A DNA stretch of 64,000 nt from Carthagonibacter sp032251515 (GCA_032251515.1 JAVVDU010000001.1:101431-165430), one strand, 5' to 3'. Counted from the first letter of the stretch, positions 8,597-17,739 are shown. The notes: generated from the sequence alone by a model not told the origin. Translations and numbers: made by a program.

Positions 8597-11080
8597 TCAA
8601 ACTCCCTCCCGCGTAAACTCGACAACGGTAACGCCGGACCCCCCTTCCTCGAAACCTCCCGGGCGGAACGCCGCGATGCGGGAATCGGCAGCGAGGAGCC
8701 GTCCGACTTCGTCCCGCAGGGCGAAGGTCGCCTTCCCGTGGATCACCCGCAGAGCCGGAAGGTCGGCCACGATCGCGGCATCCAGCGCGCGTTGCAGCGG
8801 GGCGCGGACCTCGTCGACCCTGAGCCCGCGCAGATCGACCTCCGGGCGCGCGACGGTCTCCGGATGCGGGACATCCGGCGCCGGCCGGTCGACGCGGACC
8901 GGCGGTCCGGCGTCGCCGGCGACCTCGAGGTCGCCGGCCGGTACTTCCACCCGGATGCCGTCCGACTCCAGCACGACTCGCTCGCCGCGATGCTCCACCA
9001 CCGTCCCTGCGATCCCCAGCGAGCGGGAGCGCACCCGTACGCCGGGGCCCGGTCGTGCTGCCGGTGCCCGAGACCGCTCCGGATTCTCCTGCCCGGAGAC
9101 CGTCTCCCGGCGCGTCTCCCGCTCCCGGCGCCTCAGCGAGGAACGGGCCGCGGTCTCCGCGGCGCGAGCCCGGCGGCGGGCCTCGCCGGTCTCTTCCGCC
9201 GCCGCGACGGCGCGCTCGAACCCCTCCCGCAACCGTTCGATCTCGCGTTCCGTGTCCCGCTTCGCCTCGGCCAGGGCGCGGCCCAGCCGCGCCTTCGCCC
9301 GCGCCTCCAACTCGTCGCCGCGTCGTGCCAGCCGTCGCTCCGCTTCGGCGAGCGCGCTCTCCCGCTCCGCCAGGCGCCTCTCTCGCCGCGCCGTCTGCGC
9401 CGTGAGCGTGGCGAGCTCCGCGTCCCGCGCCTCGAGCCGGGCCAGGAGGTCCTCCAGCCGCCGCTCGGCGCTGGCCAGGCGGGCGCGGGCCCGCTTCACC
9501 AGGCTCTCCGGCATTCCGAGACGGGTCGCGATCTCCAGCGCGTAGCTGCGCCCGGGCCGGTCCCGCTGCAGCCGGAAGGTGGGACGCAGGGCCGCCGGAT
9601 CGAACGACAGGGAGGCGTTCACCACGCGGGTGTCCTCCTCCGCCAGCGCCTTCAGCGAGCCGAGGTGGGTCGTGGCGACGGTGAGACCCGCCCGCGCGGC
9701 CAGACACACCAGCACCTCGGCCGCCAGCGCCCCGCCCTCGGCCGGGTCGGTGCTCCCGCCGACCTCGTCGAGGAGGACGAGCGACGCCGGCCCCGCCCCG
9801 TCGACCGCCTCGCGCAGGCCCGCCACCTGAGCGCTGAAGGTGGACAGGGAGGCGGCGATCGACTGCTCGTCGCCCAGCACGACGTGAAGGTCACGGAACA
9901 CGGGCAGGCGGGTGCCGGGCCCGACGGGCGGGACCACGCCGGACTGCGCCAGGAGGCAGGTCACGCCGACGGTCTTCAGGAGCACCGTCTTGCCGCCGGC
10001 GTTGGGCCCGCTCACGAGAAGGACGCTCTCTCCCGAATCGAGCGCCAGGTCGAACGGAACGGAAGGCTCCTCGCCCGCCAGGAGGAGCGGGTGGTGCGCG
10101 GCCACGAGCCGCAGGCCGCGTCCCTCCTCCGTTCCGCCGGGATCGGTGAGCTCCGGCCGCGTGCCGCCGTGTCGCAGCGCCCAGCGGGCCCGCGCCTGCA
10201 GCGCATCGGCCTCGGCGAGCGTCGCGAGGGTCCGCGCCAGGTCCCCGGCCCGCGGCCGCGCCGCGTCGGTGAGCTCGCGGAGGATCCGCTCCACTTCCCG
10301 TACTTCCGCCCGCTGCACTTCCGCGAGACGGTTCATCGGCTCGATGGCCGGCGGCGGCTCGACGAACACCGTGCGGTGCGTGGCCGACTCGTCGTGGACG
10401 ATGCCCCCCGCCGCCGACAGCCCCTCGCGGCGGATCGGAACGCAGTACCGGCCCGACCGGATCGTGACCGAGGCGTCGGCGACCCGGTACCGCTCGGGAA
10501 GTCCGCGCACGAACGACTCGAGACGCCGCACGACCGTCGTACGCGCGCTCCGGACCGCCGCCCGCAGGCGCCGCAGCTCCCGCGAGGCCGCGTCGGCCAC
10601 CCTACCGTCCTCCTCGAGGGCCGTCGCCAGCCGGTCCTCCAGGTCGCGGTCGCGCACCAGCCGCCCGCCGAGCGCCGCGAGACGGGGCGCCTGGTCGGGC
10701 TCGCGCCGCAGGTCTGCGCGGGCCCGGCGCGACGACGCGAGCAACGCGGCCACGCCGAGAAGCTGTTCGCCGCCGAGGGCGGCCCCCGGCACCCGGAGAC
10801 GTCGCAGCGCCGGGCGCACGTCCGGAATCGGCGGAGGGACCCAGTCGTGGCGCAGCAGGAAGCCCGCCATCTCGTCCGCGGTGCGCAGCGCCTCCTCGGC
10901 GGCGGCCCGCCCGGGCTCCGGCCGCAGGCCGCGCACCCTTTCCTCTCCCAGCGGACACGAACTCAGGCGCGCGATGCCCTCGAGAACCTGCTCCCAGTCC
11001 AGCAGGCGAAGCGCCGGCTCCGGGATCCCCGGCCCGAGGTCGGCCGCCGATCCCGCCGGCCCGCTCAGCCCGGCGGCCAC
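8597..11080 (-). CDS. mutS2: endonuclease MutS2 (MutS core ATPase plus Smr nuclease domain)
   Basis: 827 aa if started at GTG 11080. The frame has DWEQVLEGIARL at the N terminus and YCVPIRREG in the core. The Walker A is GPNAGGKTVLLKTVG, then LVLLDEVGGSTDPAEG (Walker B) and ATTHLGSLK. A long charged coiled coil follows, and the C-terminal Smr domain starts with VDLRGLRVDEV and contains VIHGKATFAL. MutS2 binds branched DNA or collided ribosomes and suppresses recombination. GTG 11080 overlaps the HIT gene by 16 bases. A CTG at 11068 gives a 4-base CTGA overlap like neighbouring NTGA junctions, and family alignment cannot separate the two. Confidence 0.92.
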   Translation of the reverse strand: MAAGLSGPAGSAADLGPGIPEPALRLLDWEQVLEGIARLSSCPLGEERVRGLRPEPGRAAAEEALRTADEMAGFLLRHDWVPPPIPDVRPALRRLRVPGAALGGEQLLGVAALLASSRRARADLRREPDQAPRLAALGGRLVRDRDLEDRLATALEEDGRVADAASRELRRLRAAVRSARTTVVRRLESFVRGLPERYRVADASVTIRSGRYCVPIRREGLSAAGGIVHDESATHRTVFVEPPPAIEPMNRLAEVQRAEVREVERILRELTDAARPRAGDLARTLATLAEADALQARARWALRHGGTRPELTDPGGTEEGRGLRLVAAHHPLLLAGEEPSVPFDLALDSGESVLLVSGPNAGGKTVLLKTVGVTCLLAQSGVVPPVGPGTRLPVFRDLHVVLGDEQSIAASLSTFSAQVAGLREAVDGAGPASLVLLDEVGGSTDPAEGGALAAEVLVCLAARAGLTVATTHLGSLKALAEEDTRVVNASLSFDPAALRPTFRLQRDRPGRSYALEIATRLGMPESLVKRARARLASAERRLEDLLARLEARDAELATLTAQTARRERRLAERESALAEAERRLARRGDELEARAKARLGRALAEAKRDTEREIERLREGFERAVAAAEETGEARRRARAAETAARSSLRRRERETRRETVSGQENPERSRAPAARPGPGVRVRSRSLGIAGTVVEHRGERVVLESDGIRVEVPAGDLEVAGDAGPPVRVDRPAPDVPHPETVARPEVDLRGLRVDEVRAPLQRALDAAIVADLPALRVIHGKATFALRDEVGRLLAADSRIAAFRPGGFEEGGSGVTVVEFTREGV

Positions 11081-11412
11081 CGCATCTGCCGTCCTCCGAG
11101 CACGTGCAGGTGGAGGTGCGGGACCGCCTGCCCGCCCTGCCGTCCGACGTTCGTCACGACGCGGTACCCGTCGGGCGCGAGTCCCTCCCGGCGAGCCACC
11201 TCCACCGCGGCGAGGAGAAGCTCGCCCGCCAGCCCGGCCTCGTCCGCGCCGAGGCTCGCCGCGCTCTCCACGTGGCGCCGGGGGATCACCAGCACGTGCA
11301 CCGGCGCCTCTGGCTGGATGTCCCGGAAGGCGAGCCATGTGTCGCCGCGCGCCACCACCTCGGCGGGTACCTCCTCTCCGACGATCCGGCAGAAAATGCA
11401 GTCAGCGCTCAT
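11065..11412 (-). CDS. HIT-family protein (histidine triad nucleotide-binding)
   Basis: 115 aa. It opens with the typical CIFCRIVGEEVPAEVV zinc-type start and ends with the triad VPHLHLHVLGG. HVLVIPRRHVES sits in the middle. HIT hydrolases cleave adenosine phosphoramidates and related nucleotides. ATG 11412 overlaps the rsmE stop by four bases (11409-11412). The rsmE-HIT adjacency suggests shared expression with 16S rRNA modification and DNA maintenance genes. Confidence 0.92.
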   Translation of the reverse strand: MSADCIFCRIVGEEVPAEVVARGDTWLAFRDIQPEAPVHVLVIPRRHVESAASLGADEAGLAGELLLAAVEVARREGLAPDGYRVVTNVGRQGGQAVPHLHLHVLGGRQMRWPPG

Positions 11413-12194
11413 TCTTCCTCCCCATCCGCACGGTTCACGTCCGTGACGCGCTCCCGCAGATCGCTCACCACCGCGAGGGCGGCGAGCGCCGCGGTCTCGA
11501 AGCGCAGGGTCGTCGGCCCGAGCCGCGCCGGTCGGACGCGGGCCGCCCGGCAGGCGGCCCGCTCCTCCGGGTCGAGTCCGCCTTCCGGTCCGCACAGCAA
11601 CCGCAGCGCACGCCTCCCGTCCCAGTCCGCGAGCACGGCTCCCAGCGGAGGGCCGTCGCGGTCCAGCAGCAGCGAGCCGACCTCATCGTCCGCCACGCCG
11701 GCGAGGAAGGTCTCCAGCTCGCGGACGGGGCCGAAGCGTGGCAGCCAGCCGCCCCCGCTCTGCTTCAGCGCCGCCGTGGCCCTGCGGCCTGCCTTGTCCC
11801 AGAACGACGCCGTGCGCGCCGCATCGGCGACGGAGCGGGAGCGGCGGGTCTCGAGCGGCTGGATCGCCGTCACGCCGACTTCCGTGGCCTTCTCGACCAG
11901 CCACAGCATGTGGGCCTTGCCGCCCACCGCCGGGCACAGTTCGACGGGCAGCGGCGCCGGAACCGGGAGGGGACCGAGAAGCACGACGTCCCGGCCGCCG
12001 ACGTCTTCGGTACCGAGCCGGGCCCGCACCCGTCGTCCGCGTCCATCGATGAGGGCCACCTCGGCGCCGTCTGCCAGCCGCAGCGCCCGTACGTGCCGGG
12101 CCTCTTCCCGGTCCAGGCGAACGGTCTCTCCGGGGGCCCGTGATTCCAGGTCGGGCGAGAACAGGGCCGGCAGCGACGTGTCTTCCGAACGCAT
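11409..12194 (-). CDS. rsmE: 16S rRNA (uracil(1498)-N3)-methyltransferase
   Basis: 261 aa from ATG 12194. It has an N-terminal PUA-like part (RLDREEARHVRALRLADGAEVALIDGRG) and a C-terminal SPOUT knot with VEKATEVGVTAIQPLETRRS and LLCGPEGGLDPEE, the SAM-binding knot signature. It methylates U1498 in the ribosomal decoding centre. A longer frame to 12317 has no family-like sequence, so the internal ATG was chosen. It is the first gene of the long minus-strand run; a divergent intergenic region of about 150 bases lies upstream. Confidence 0.93.
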   Translation of the reverse strand: MRSEDTSLPALFSPDLESRAPGETVRLDREEARHVRALRLADGAEVALIDGRGRRVRARLGTEDVGGRDVVLLGPLPVPAPLPVELCPAVGGKAHMLWLVEKATEVGVTAIQPLETRRSRSVADAARTASFWDKAGRRATAALKQSGGGWLPRFGPVRELETFLAGVADDEVGSLLLDRDGPPLGAVLADWDGRRALRLLCGPEGGLDPEERAACRAARVRPARLGPTTLRFETAALAALAVVSDLRERVTDVNRADGEEE

Positions 12195-12237
12195 GGCCCG
12201 GAATGTGCTCCGATGGCGCGCGGCGGCGCCACCCCGG

Positions 12238-12267
12238 CCGGGTGCCACCCGGGCCGGGCGGCACCCG
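12238..12267. repeat. inverted repeat in the divergent rsmE / unknown-gene intergenic region
   Basis: CGGGTGCC (12239-12246) pairs with GGCACCCG (12260-12267). A smaller nested palindrome CCGGGT-gcc-ACCCGG spans 12238-12252. It lies between the divergent starts at 12194 and 12344, so it could be an operator or an RNA hairpin. In DNA this GC-rich such repeats also occur by chance, so confidence is low. Confidence 0.25.
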
Positions 12268-12343
12268 TGCGCCCCTTCCCCCGGAGGGCGGCGTGTCGCA
12301 CTGTAGGACCGGCGCAAGGAGAGGCCCAGCCGAAGGAGGACGG

Positions 12344-12760
12344 ATGAGCGAGACCCCGGAGGGGAGACGGCTCCGCCTCGCGGACGCCGTGGCGGCGCGC
12401 GAGCGCGGGTCGCGCGTGCACATCCGGGTCGCCCTCGCCGATGCCGACGGCACCCACGAGGGCGAAGCGGCCGGCGTGGGTACGGAGACCGTGGAGCTGC
12501 GGCTCGCGGCCGAGGCCACCCTCGCGGCCATTCACGCGGCGATCGGCGCGCCCCGGTTCCGCCTTCTCGGCATCAAGCTCCTTCACGCCTTCGACGAGGA
12601 CGTGGTTCTCGCGGTGCTGCGCGACCTCGAGCGCGACGTGGCCGGACGCCTCATCGGGGCCGTCCCGCTGCGCGGCCGGACGCTCGCCCGGGGGGCCGCG
12701 GCCGCTCTCCTGGACGCGACGAACCGCCTCACCTCGGGGACCGGGCCGGACGGCGACTGA
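12344..12760 (+). CDS. conserved-looking protein of unknown function
   Basis: 138 aa, preceded by a strong AAGGAGGA at 12334-12341 ahead of ATG 12344. It is an acidic/arginine-rich soluble protein with no signal peptide or membrane segment. Its centre (VHIRVALADADGTHEGEA and TVELRLAAEATLAAIHAAIG) reads like an alternating beta/alpha domain, and the second half (LLGIKLLHAFDEDVVLAVLRDLERDV) is mostly helical. I do not recognise the family. It is convergent with malQ; after removing the false gap at 12765-12864 the two 3' ends overlap by about 32 bases. Codon use matches its neighbours, so it looks like a real resident gene. Confidence 0.75.
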   Translation: MSETPEGRRLRLADAVAARERGSRVHIRVALADADGTHEGEAAGVGTETVELRLAAEATLAAIHAAIGAPRFRLLGIKLLHAFDEDVVLAVLRDLERDVAGRLIGAVPLRGRTLARGAAAALLDATNRLTSGTGPDGD

Positions 12761-12764
12761 CCTC
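12710..12764 (+). repeat. first copy of an exact 55-bp duplication flanking the N gap
   Basis: These 55 bases are repeated exactly at 12865-12919 on the other side of the 100-N run. The duplicated text includes the end of the unknown gene and its stop codon. An exact overlap of 55 at both contig ends is what scaffolding of two contigs sharing a de Bruijn k-mer gives. It is best read as one sequence, not as a biological repeat. Confidence 0.9.
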
Positions 12765-12864
12765 NNNNNNNNNNNNNNNNNNNNNNNNNNNNNNNNNNNN
12801 NNNNNNNNNNNNNNNNNNNNNNNNNNNNNNNNNNNNNNNNNNNNNNNNNNNNNNNNNNNNNNNN
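12765..12864. other. 100-N scaffold gap (probably spurious)
   Basis: Exactly 100 N. Because both flanks carry the same 55 bases, the true sequence is probably continuous with one copy of the overlap, and no DNA is missing here. Confidence 0.9.
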
Positions 12865-12919
12865 CTGGACGCGACGAACCGCCTCACCTCGGGGACCGGG
12901 CCGGACGGCGACTGACCTC
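12865..12919 (+). repeat. second copy of the 55-bp duplication
   Basis: Identical to 12710-12764. The 3' end of malQ, whose stop is at 12884-12886, lies inside this copy on the minus strand. Confidence 0.9.
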
Positions 12920-14965
12920 ATCCCGGCCGCGCCGCGCGTCGCGCAGGGCCCGCAGCGTCTCCCGCACGGCGGGCTCGTCCGCGACGTCGGCGAGCGGCAG
13001 GGGCAGGCGCCGACGCCAGTTCGGCTCCTCGACTCCCGTCCCCGGACGGTTCTGCGGTTCCCGCACCCCCAGCAGGTCGTCGAGCGACGCGAGCACCAGC
13101 CGCGCCGGGGATCGTCCGAGCATGGCGAGCGCCGGAGCGGGACCATCGGGCAGGAGCGCGTGGAGCCGGGCAAGACGGCGCAGCCGGCGCTCCCGCAGCC
13201 CGTCCACCTCCTCCGGAGGGATTCGGCCCCGCCGGGCCTCCGCCGCGAGGTCGTCCCCCGCCGAAAAGGAAGGCCACGGTGCCATGTCGTGGGTCCCGAG
13301 CACCGCGACGGAGCCTTCCGGCACGGCGGGCAGCGAAGCTCCCTCGTCCGGAAGCGCGAAGCCGAGCACGAAGGTACGCCGAAAACCGCGGCGCTCCATG
13401 AGGTCGCGCACTTCCGGGGGGACGGTGCCCAGGTCCTCGCCGACCACCTCGCACCGCGCCCGGTGCGAGACGAGGCGCACCACGGCCGCCAGCTCCTCGG
13501 CCGGATACTGCACGTAAACCCCGTCCGTCGCCGGGCGGCCGGCGGGCACCCAGAACAGCCGGTGCAGCCCCATGACGTGGTCGATGCGCAGGAAGCCCGC
13601 GGCGCGCATGGAGAACGCGAGCGCCTCGCGGAACGCCGCGTAGCCGTCCCGCCGCATGGCCTCGGGCCGGAGAGGCGGGACACCCCATTCCTGGCCGCCG
13701 GAGAAGAACGGGTCCGGGGGCGCCCCGACCGAGACCCCCGCGGCGAAGAGATGGGGGTGGCGCCACACGTCGAACCCTTCCGGGTGCACGCCCACGGGAA
13801 AGTCGAGGAGCAGCGAGGTGCCGCCCTCCCGCGCGGCCCGGTCCACCTGGCGCTCCGCCAGCCACTGCGCGTAGACGTGCACGCGCGCCAGCGCCTCCGG
13901 GTCGATCGGACCGCCCGGCGGGCCGGCCGGTCCTCCGGGAGCCTCCACTTCCCGGGCCGCCGCCGCGCGCGCGGCACGGAACCTGGCGTACGCCCCCACG
14001 GTCGGACGGGAGGCCAGGAACCGCCGGAACTCCGTCGAGGCCGGGCCCCGCCCGCGGAAGAACTCCGCCGCGAGGGGAGCGAGCACCGCGTGCCGTGCCC
14101 GGGCGACGCGGTGATAGCCGACCAGCGGCCGGGCCCTCAGCTCGGCGCGCAGCCCCTCCAGCCCGGCCAGCGCCGCCCGTGCTTCGGGACTCGCCGCGAG
14201 CTCCGGGGCGACGGCCGGATCCACGAAGACCTCGTTCCAGTGGAGGCGCGTCACGGGCCGGTACGGCGGATACCCGTCCGGCTCGTCGACGAACGTCGCG
14301 AGCAGCGGCAGGGTGGCCAGCACGTCGCCTCCCGCCGCCCGGACGAACTCCGACGCCCGACGCAGCCCTTCGAAGTCGCCGATGCCCCAGTCGCCCGCGT
14401 GCCGGATCCCGTACAGCGGGTGGGCGAGCCCCCACAGCGGCTCCTCGCACCCGACCCCGAAGGCCCGCTCCGGCGCCACCACGAGGTGACAGGTGCCACG
14501 GCGGGCTCCGACGCGGGCGTGCAGACGGTGAATGCCGGCGGGCAGGTCCTCTCCGACCTGCAGCCGCCGTACCTCCCGTGCAGTCCCTTCCAGGGTGCCG
14601 CCACCCGCCAATGACAGGTCCGCCAGGCGGCTCCACCCGCCCGTCACACCTCCGCCCTCGAGGTGCAGCGTCCACTCGAGACGGCGGCTGGACTCGGCGG
14701 CGGGAATGCGGACGGGGACGGTGACGGGCCGCCCGGGCACTCCGGTCCGCACGGGGGGAACGAGGTGATTCCGGACCTCGAGGCGGCGGGCCCGGAGCGC
14801 CGCGGGGGCGTCCTCGGGGCCGAGCAGGGGCGCCCCGAGGGCCCGCAGCACCTCGACGAGGACGTCCGTGGAAGCGGTCCGTGCGACCCCTTGTATGTCG
14901 TGGTAGACGGTCACCACGCCGTGCAGGCGTGCCGCCTCGCGCAGGGCGCGATCCGGAGTCTCGAT
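12884..14965 (-). CDS. malQ: 4-alpha-glucanotransferase (amylomaltase, GH77)
   Basis: About 690 aa. GH77 signatures are WGIGDFEGL, YPPYRPVTRLHWNEVFVD, RIDHVMGLHRLFWVP (nucleophile Asp), CEVVGEDLGTVPPEV (acid/base Glu), and VLGTHDMAPW. It transfers maltodextrin segments in glycogen or maltodextrin metabolism. The family's first helix (TPDRALREAARLHGVVTVYHDIQG) extends upstream of the first canonical start, GTG 14917. In this extension there is no ATG, GTG or TTG before an in-frame TAA. A GAGGAGGAG Shine-Dalgarno sits about 7 bases before an ATC (14963-14965), which I take as the likely start. The C terminus reads into the 55-bp duplication. Confidence 0.9.
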   Translation of the reverse strand: METPDRALREAARLHGVVTVYHDIQGVARTASTDVLVEVLRALGAPLLGPEDAPAALRARRLEVRNHLVPPVRTGVPGRPVTVPVRIPAAESSRRLEWTLHLEGGGVTGGWSRLADLSLAGGGTLEGTAREVRRLQVGEDLPAGIHRLHARVGARRGTCHLVVAPERAFGVGCEEPLWGLAHPLYGIRHAGDWGIGDFEGLRRASEFVRAAGGDVLATLPLLATFVDEPDGYPPYRPVTRLHWNEVFVDPAVAPELAASPEARAALAGLEGLRAELRARPLVGYHRVARARHAVLAPLAAEFFRGRGPASTEFRRFLASRPTVGAYARFRAARAAAAREVEAPGGPAGPPGGPIDPEALARVHVYAQWLAERQVDRAAREGGTSLLLDFPVGVHPEGFDVWRHPHLFAAGVSVGAPPDPFFSGGQEWGVPPLRPEAMRRDGYAAFREALAFSMRAAGFLRIDHVMGLHRLFWVPAGRPATDGVYVQYPAEELAAVVRLVSHRARCEVVGEDLGTVPPEVRDLMERRGFRRTFVLGFALPDEGASLPAVPEGSVAVLGTHDMAPWPSFSAGDDLAAEARRGRIPPEEVDGLRERRLRRLARLHALLPDGPAPALAMLGRSPARLVLASLDDLLGVREPQNRPGTGVEEPNWRRRLPLPLADVADEPAVRETLRALRDARRGRDEVSRRPARSPR

Positions 14966-15186
14966 GTTCCTCTCCTCCTCGTCCCGGGATCGAAGCGGCG
15001 GCCGGTCCGGTTACCGGTTGGGAATCCGCCGGCAACCTATCGGAGAGGACGGCTCACGGGGAGCCGCCGTCCGCGGCTCGCGCGGCTCCCGCAGCTTCGA
15101 TAACGTGAGCGCGGCGGTTTCGATCCCTTCGGGACGCCACCGCCGGCCGGCCCGCACACCGGATGGACTCCGACCAGGGATGGCTG

Positions 15187-17256
15187 ATGAGCAAAGATGC
15201 GACCCCCGCCCGTGCGACCGTCGACGCGTCCGGCGAGGACCGTCTCGACAAGATGACCGCAGAGGAGATCTCGATCCACACGATCCGTACCCTCGCGATC
15301 GACGCCGTCCAGGAGGCAAATTCCGGCCATCCCGGGACGCCCATGGCGCTGGCCCCGATCGCGTACCTGCTCAGCCGGCAGATGCGCTACGACCCGCGGC
15401 GGCCCGACTGGCCCGACCGGGACCGGTTCGTGCTGTCCGCCGGACACGCCTCGATGCTGCTGTACGGAATGCTGCACCTGTCCGGCTACGACCTGGAGCT
15501 CGACGAGCTGCGCCGCTTCCGGCAGTGGGGCAGTCGGACCCCCGGCCACCCGGAGCACGGCCACACGCCCGGCGTGGAGACCACGACGGGGCCCCTCGGC
15601 CAGGGCCTGATGACGGCGGTCGGAATGGCGCTCGCGGAGGCGCACCTCGCGGCGCGCTTCAACCGGCCCGGCCACGAGATCGTGGATCATCACACGTACG
15701 TGGTGGCCAGCGACGGCGACATGATGGAGGGGGCCTCGCACGAGGCGGGATCCCTGGCGGGCCATCTCGGGCTCGGCAAGCTCGTCGTGCTGTACGACGA
15801 CAACCGGATCACGATCGACGGGTCCACCGACCTCGCCTTCTCGGACGACACGGCGGGCCGCTTCCGGGCCTACGGCTGGCACGTCCTCGAGCTGGGGGAG
15901 GCGGCCGAGGACCTGCCGGCCCTCGCCGAGGCTCTCGCCGCGGCGCGCGGCGAGCGGGAGCGCCCGTCGCTGCTCGTCGTCCGCTCGCACATCGGGTTCG
16001 GGTCGCCGAATCGGCAGGACACCGCCGCGGCGCACGGAGCGCCGCTCGGCGAGGAGGAGACGCGCCTCACCAAGCGGGCCTACGGCTGGCCAGAAGACGC
16101 GCGGTTCCTCGTTCCCGAGCGGGCCCGCCGGCACATGGGAGAGGCCGTGGAACGGGGGGCGCGGTTCCGCGGCGCCTGGGAAGAGCGACTCGCCGCCTAC
16201 CGGGACGCGTATCCGGAGGAGGCGGCCGGACTGGAAGCCGCCCTCGCCGGACATCTCCCCGCCGGCTGGGACGAGGACCTGCCGCGCTTCACGGCGGACG
16301 ATGGGCCCCTCGCGACCCGCTCCGCCTCCGAGCGCGCGATCCAGCACTTCGCCCCGCGGATTCCCACGCTGGTCGGCGGCAGCGCCGACCTCACCGCGTC
16401 CAACAACACCCGGATACCCGACGGCGGCGACGTGGCGCGCGGCGCCTGGGGCAACCGGAACGTGAACTGGGGCATCCGGGAGCACGTCATGTGCGCCGCG
16501 AGCTCGGGACTGGCGCTGCACGGCGGCGTGCGGCCGTTCGCCGCCACGTTCCTCGTGTTCACCGACTACGCGCGGCCGGCGATCCGGCTGGCGGCCCTCA
16601 TGGGTCAGCCGGTGATCTACGTGATGACCCACGACTCGATCGGGCTCGGCCAGGACGGTCCCACGCACCAGCCTGTCGAGCACGTCGCCTCGCTGCGCGC
16701 CATCCCGGGCCTGCGGGTGTTCCGGCCCGCCGACGCCAACGAGACGGTCGCGGCGTGGCGCGCCGCGCTGGCTCACGACGGCGGGCCCAGCCTGCTCGCC
16801 CTCACGCGACAGAAGCTCCCCGTCGTCACGCCGCCGGCCGGCGGTCAGGACGACGGCACGGCGCGGGGGGCCTACGTGCTGGCCCGGGAGGATGGGACGC
16901 GGCCCGACGCGATCCTCATCGCCACCGGGTCGGAGGTGCACCTGGCGCTCGCGGCGCGCGAGGTGCTCGCCGCGCGCGGCGTGGACGCCCGCGTCGTGAG
17001 CATGCCCTGCCAGGAGCTGTTCCGGGCGCAGGACGCGGCGTGGCGGGAGGAGGTTTTGCCCGCGGCGGTCACGGCCCGCGTGTCGATCGAGGCGGGCGTG
17101 ACCCGGGGCTGGCGGGAGTGGACGGGCGCCCGGGGGGTTTCCATCGGGCTGGACCGGTTCGGCGCCAGCGCCCCGGCCGGTGAGCTGTTCCGCCAGTTCG
17201 GCTTCACGCCGCAGGCGGTCGCCGACGCGGCGGCCACGCTGGTCGCGGAGGGCTGA
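15187..17256 (+). CDS. tkt: transketolase
   Basis: 689 aa from ATG 15187 (an ATG 8 codons upstream at 15163 is possible). ThDP-binding features: SGHPGTPMALAPIAYLL, GHASMLLYGMLH, TGPLGQGLMTAVGMALAE, and the GDG box VVASDGDMMEGASHEAGSLAGHLGLGKLVVLYDDN. The Pyr domain has DLTASNNT and ESDGGVRPFAATFLVF-like residues (LHGGVRPFAATFLVFTDYARP), then THDSIGLGQDGPTHQPVEH. It interconverts xylulose-5-P, ribose-5-P and other sugar phosphates. It is directly followed by rpiB (1-base spacing) and tal-pgi, so the non-oxidative pentose phosphate branch is one transcription unit. Confidence 0.95.
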   Translation: MSKDATPARATVDASGEDRLDKMTAEEISIHTIRTLAIDAVQEANSGHPGTPMALAPIAYLLSRQMRYDPRRPDWPDRDRFVLSAGHASMLLYGMLHLSGYDLELDELRRFRQWGSRTPGHPEHGHTPGVETTTGPLGQGLMTAVGMALAEAHLAARFNRPGHEIVDHHTYVVASDGDMMEGASHEAGSLAGHLGLGKLVVLYDDNRITIDGSTDLAFSDDTAGRFRAYGWHVLELGEAAEDLPALAEALAAARGERERPSLLVVRSHIGFGSPNRQDTAAAHGAPLGEEETRLTKRAYGWPEDARFLVPERARRHMGEAVERGARFRGAWEERLAAYRDAYPEEAAGLEAALAGHLPAGWDEDLPRFTADDGPLATRSASERAIQHFAPRIPTLVGGSADLTASNNTRIPDGGDVARGAWGNRNVNWGIREHVMCAASSGLALHGGVRPFAATFLVFTDYARPAIRLAALMGQPVIYVMTHDSIGLGQDGPTHQPVEHVASLRAIPGLRVFRPADANETVAAWRAALAHDGGPSLLALTRQKLPVVTPPAGGQDDGTARGAYVLAREDGTRPDAILIATGSEVHLALAAREVLAARGVDARVVSMPCQELFRAQDAAWREEVLPAAVTARVSIEAGVTRGWREWTGARGVSIGLDRFGASAPAGELFRQFGFTPQAVADAAATLVAEG

Positions 17257-17257
17257 C

Positions 17258-17716
17258 ATGCGGATCGTCATCGGCGCGGACCACGCCGGCTGGTCGTACA
17301 AGACGAAGCTCGTGCCCGAGCTGCGTGAGGCGGGCCACGACGTGCACGACGTGGGCACCTTCGGACCGGAACCGGTCGACTACCCGGACGTGGCCCGGGA
17401 CGTGGCGGAAGCCGTCGCCCGCGGCGCGGCGGAGCGCGGCATCCTCCTGTGCGGCAGCGCGGTAGGCGTCTCGGTGACGGCGAACAAGGTGCCCGGCGTG
17501 CGGGCGGGGACCTGTCACGACACGTATTCCGCGCGCCAGGGCGTCGAGCACGACGATGCGAACGTGCTCTGCCTCGGCGAGCGGGTGGTGGGGTTCGCGC
17601 TCGCCCGCGACATCGTGCACGCCTTTCTCGACGCCCGGTTCACGGGTGAGGAGCGGCACAGACGGCGGCTGGACAAGCTGCGCGCCGTGGAGCGCGCGTA
17701 CCTGCGGGACACCTGA
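17258..17716 (+). CDS. rpiB: ribose-5-phosphate isomerase B (RpiB/LacAB family)
   Basis: 152 aa from ATG 17258. Signatures: MRIVIGADHAG at the N terminus, YPDVARDVAEAV, the active-site loop GILLCGSAVGVSVTANKVPGVRAG with the catalytic Cys, and CHDTYSARQGVEHDDANVLCLGERVVG. The loop is CGSAVG rather than the E. coli CGTGIG, a known subfamily variant. It isomerises ribose-5-P and ribulose-5-P. It starts immediately after tkt (stop 17256) and lies 23 bases before tal-pgi. Confidence 0.93.
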   Translation: MRIVIGADHAGWSYKTKLVPELREAGHDVHDVGTFGPEPVDYPDVARDVAEAVARGAAERGILLCGSAVGVSVTANKVPGVRAGTCHDTYSARQGVEHDDANVLCLGERVVGFALARDIVHAFLDARFTGEERHRRRLDKLRAVERAYLRDT

Positions 17717-17739
17717 GCCACCGGGAGGCGGCGACGGAC

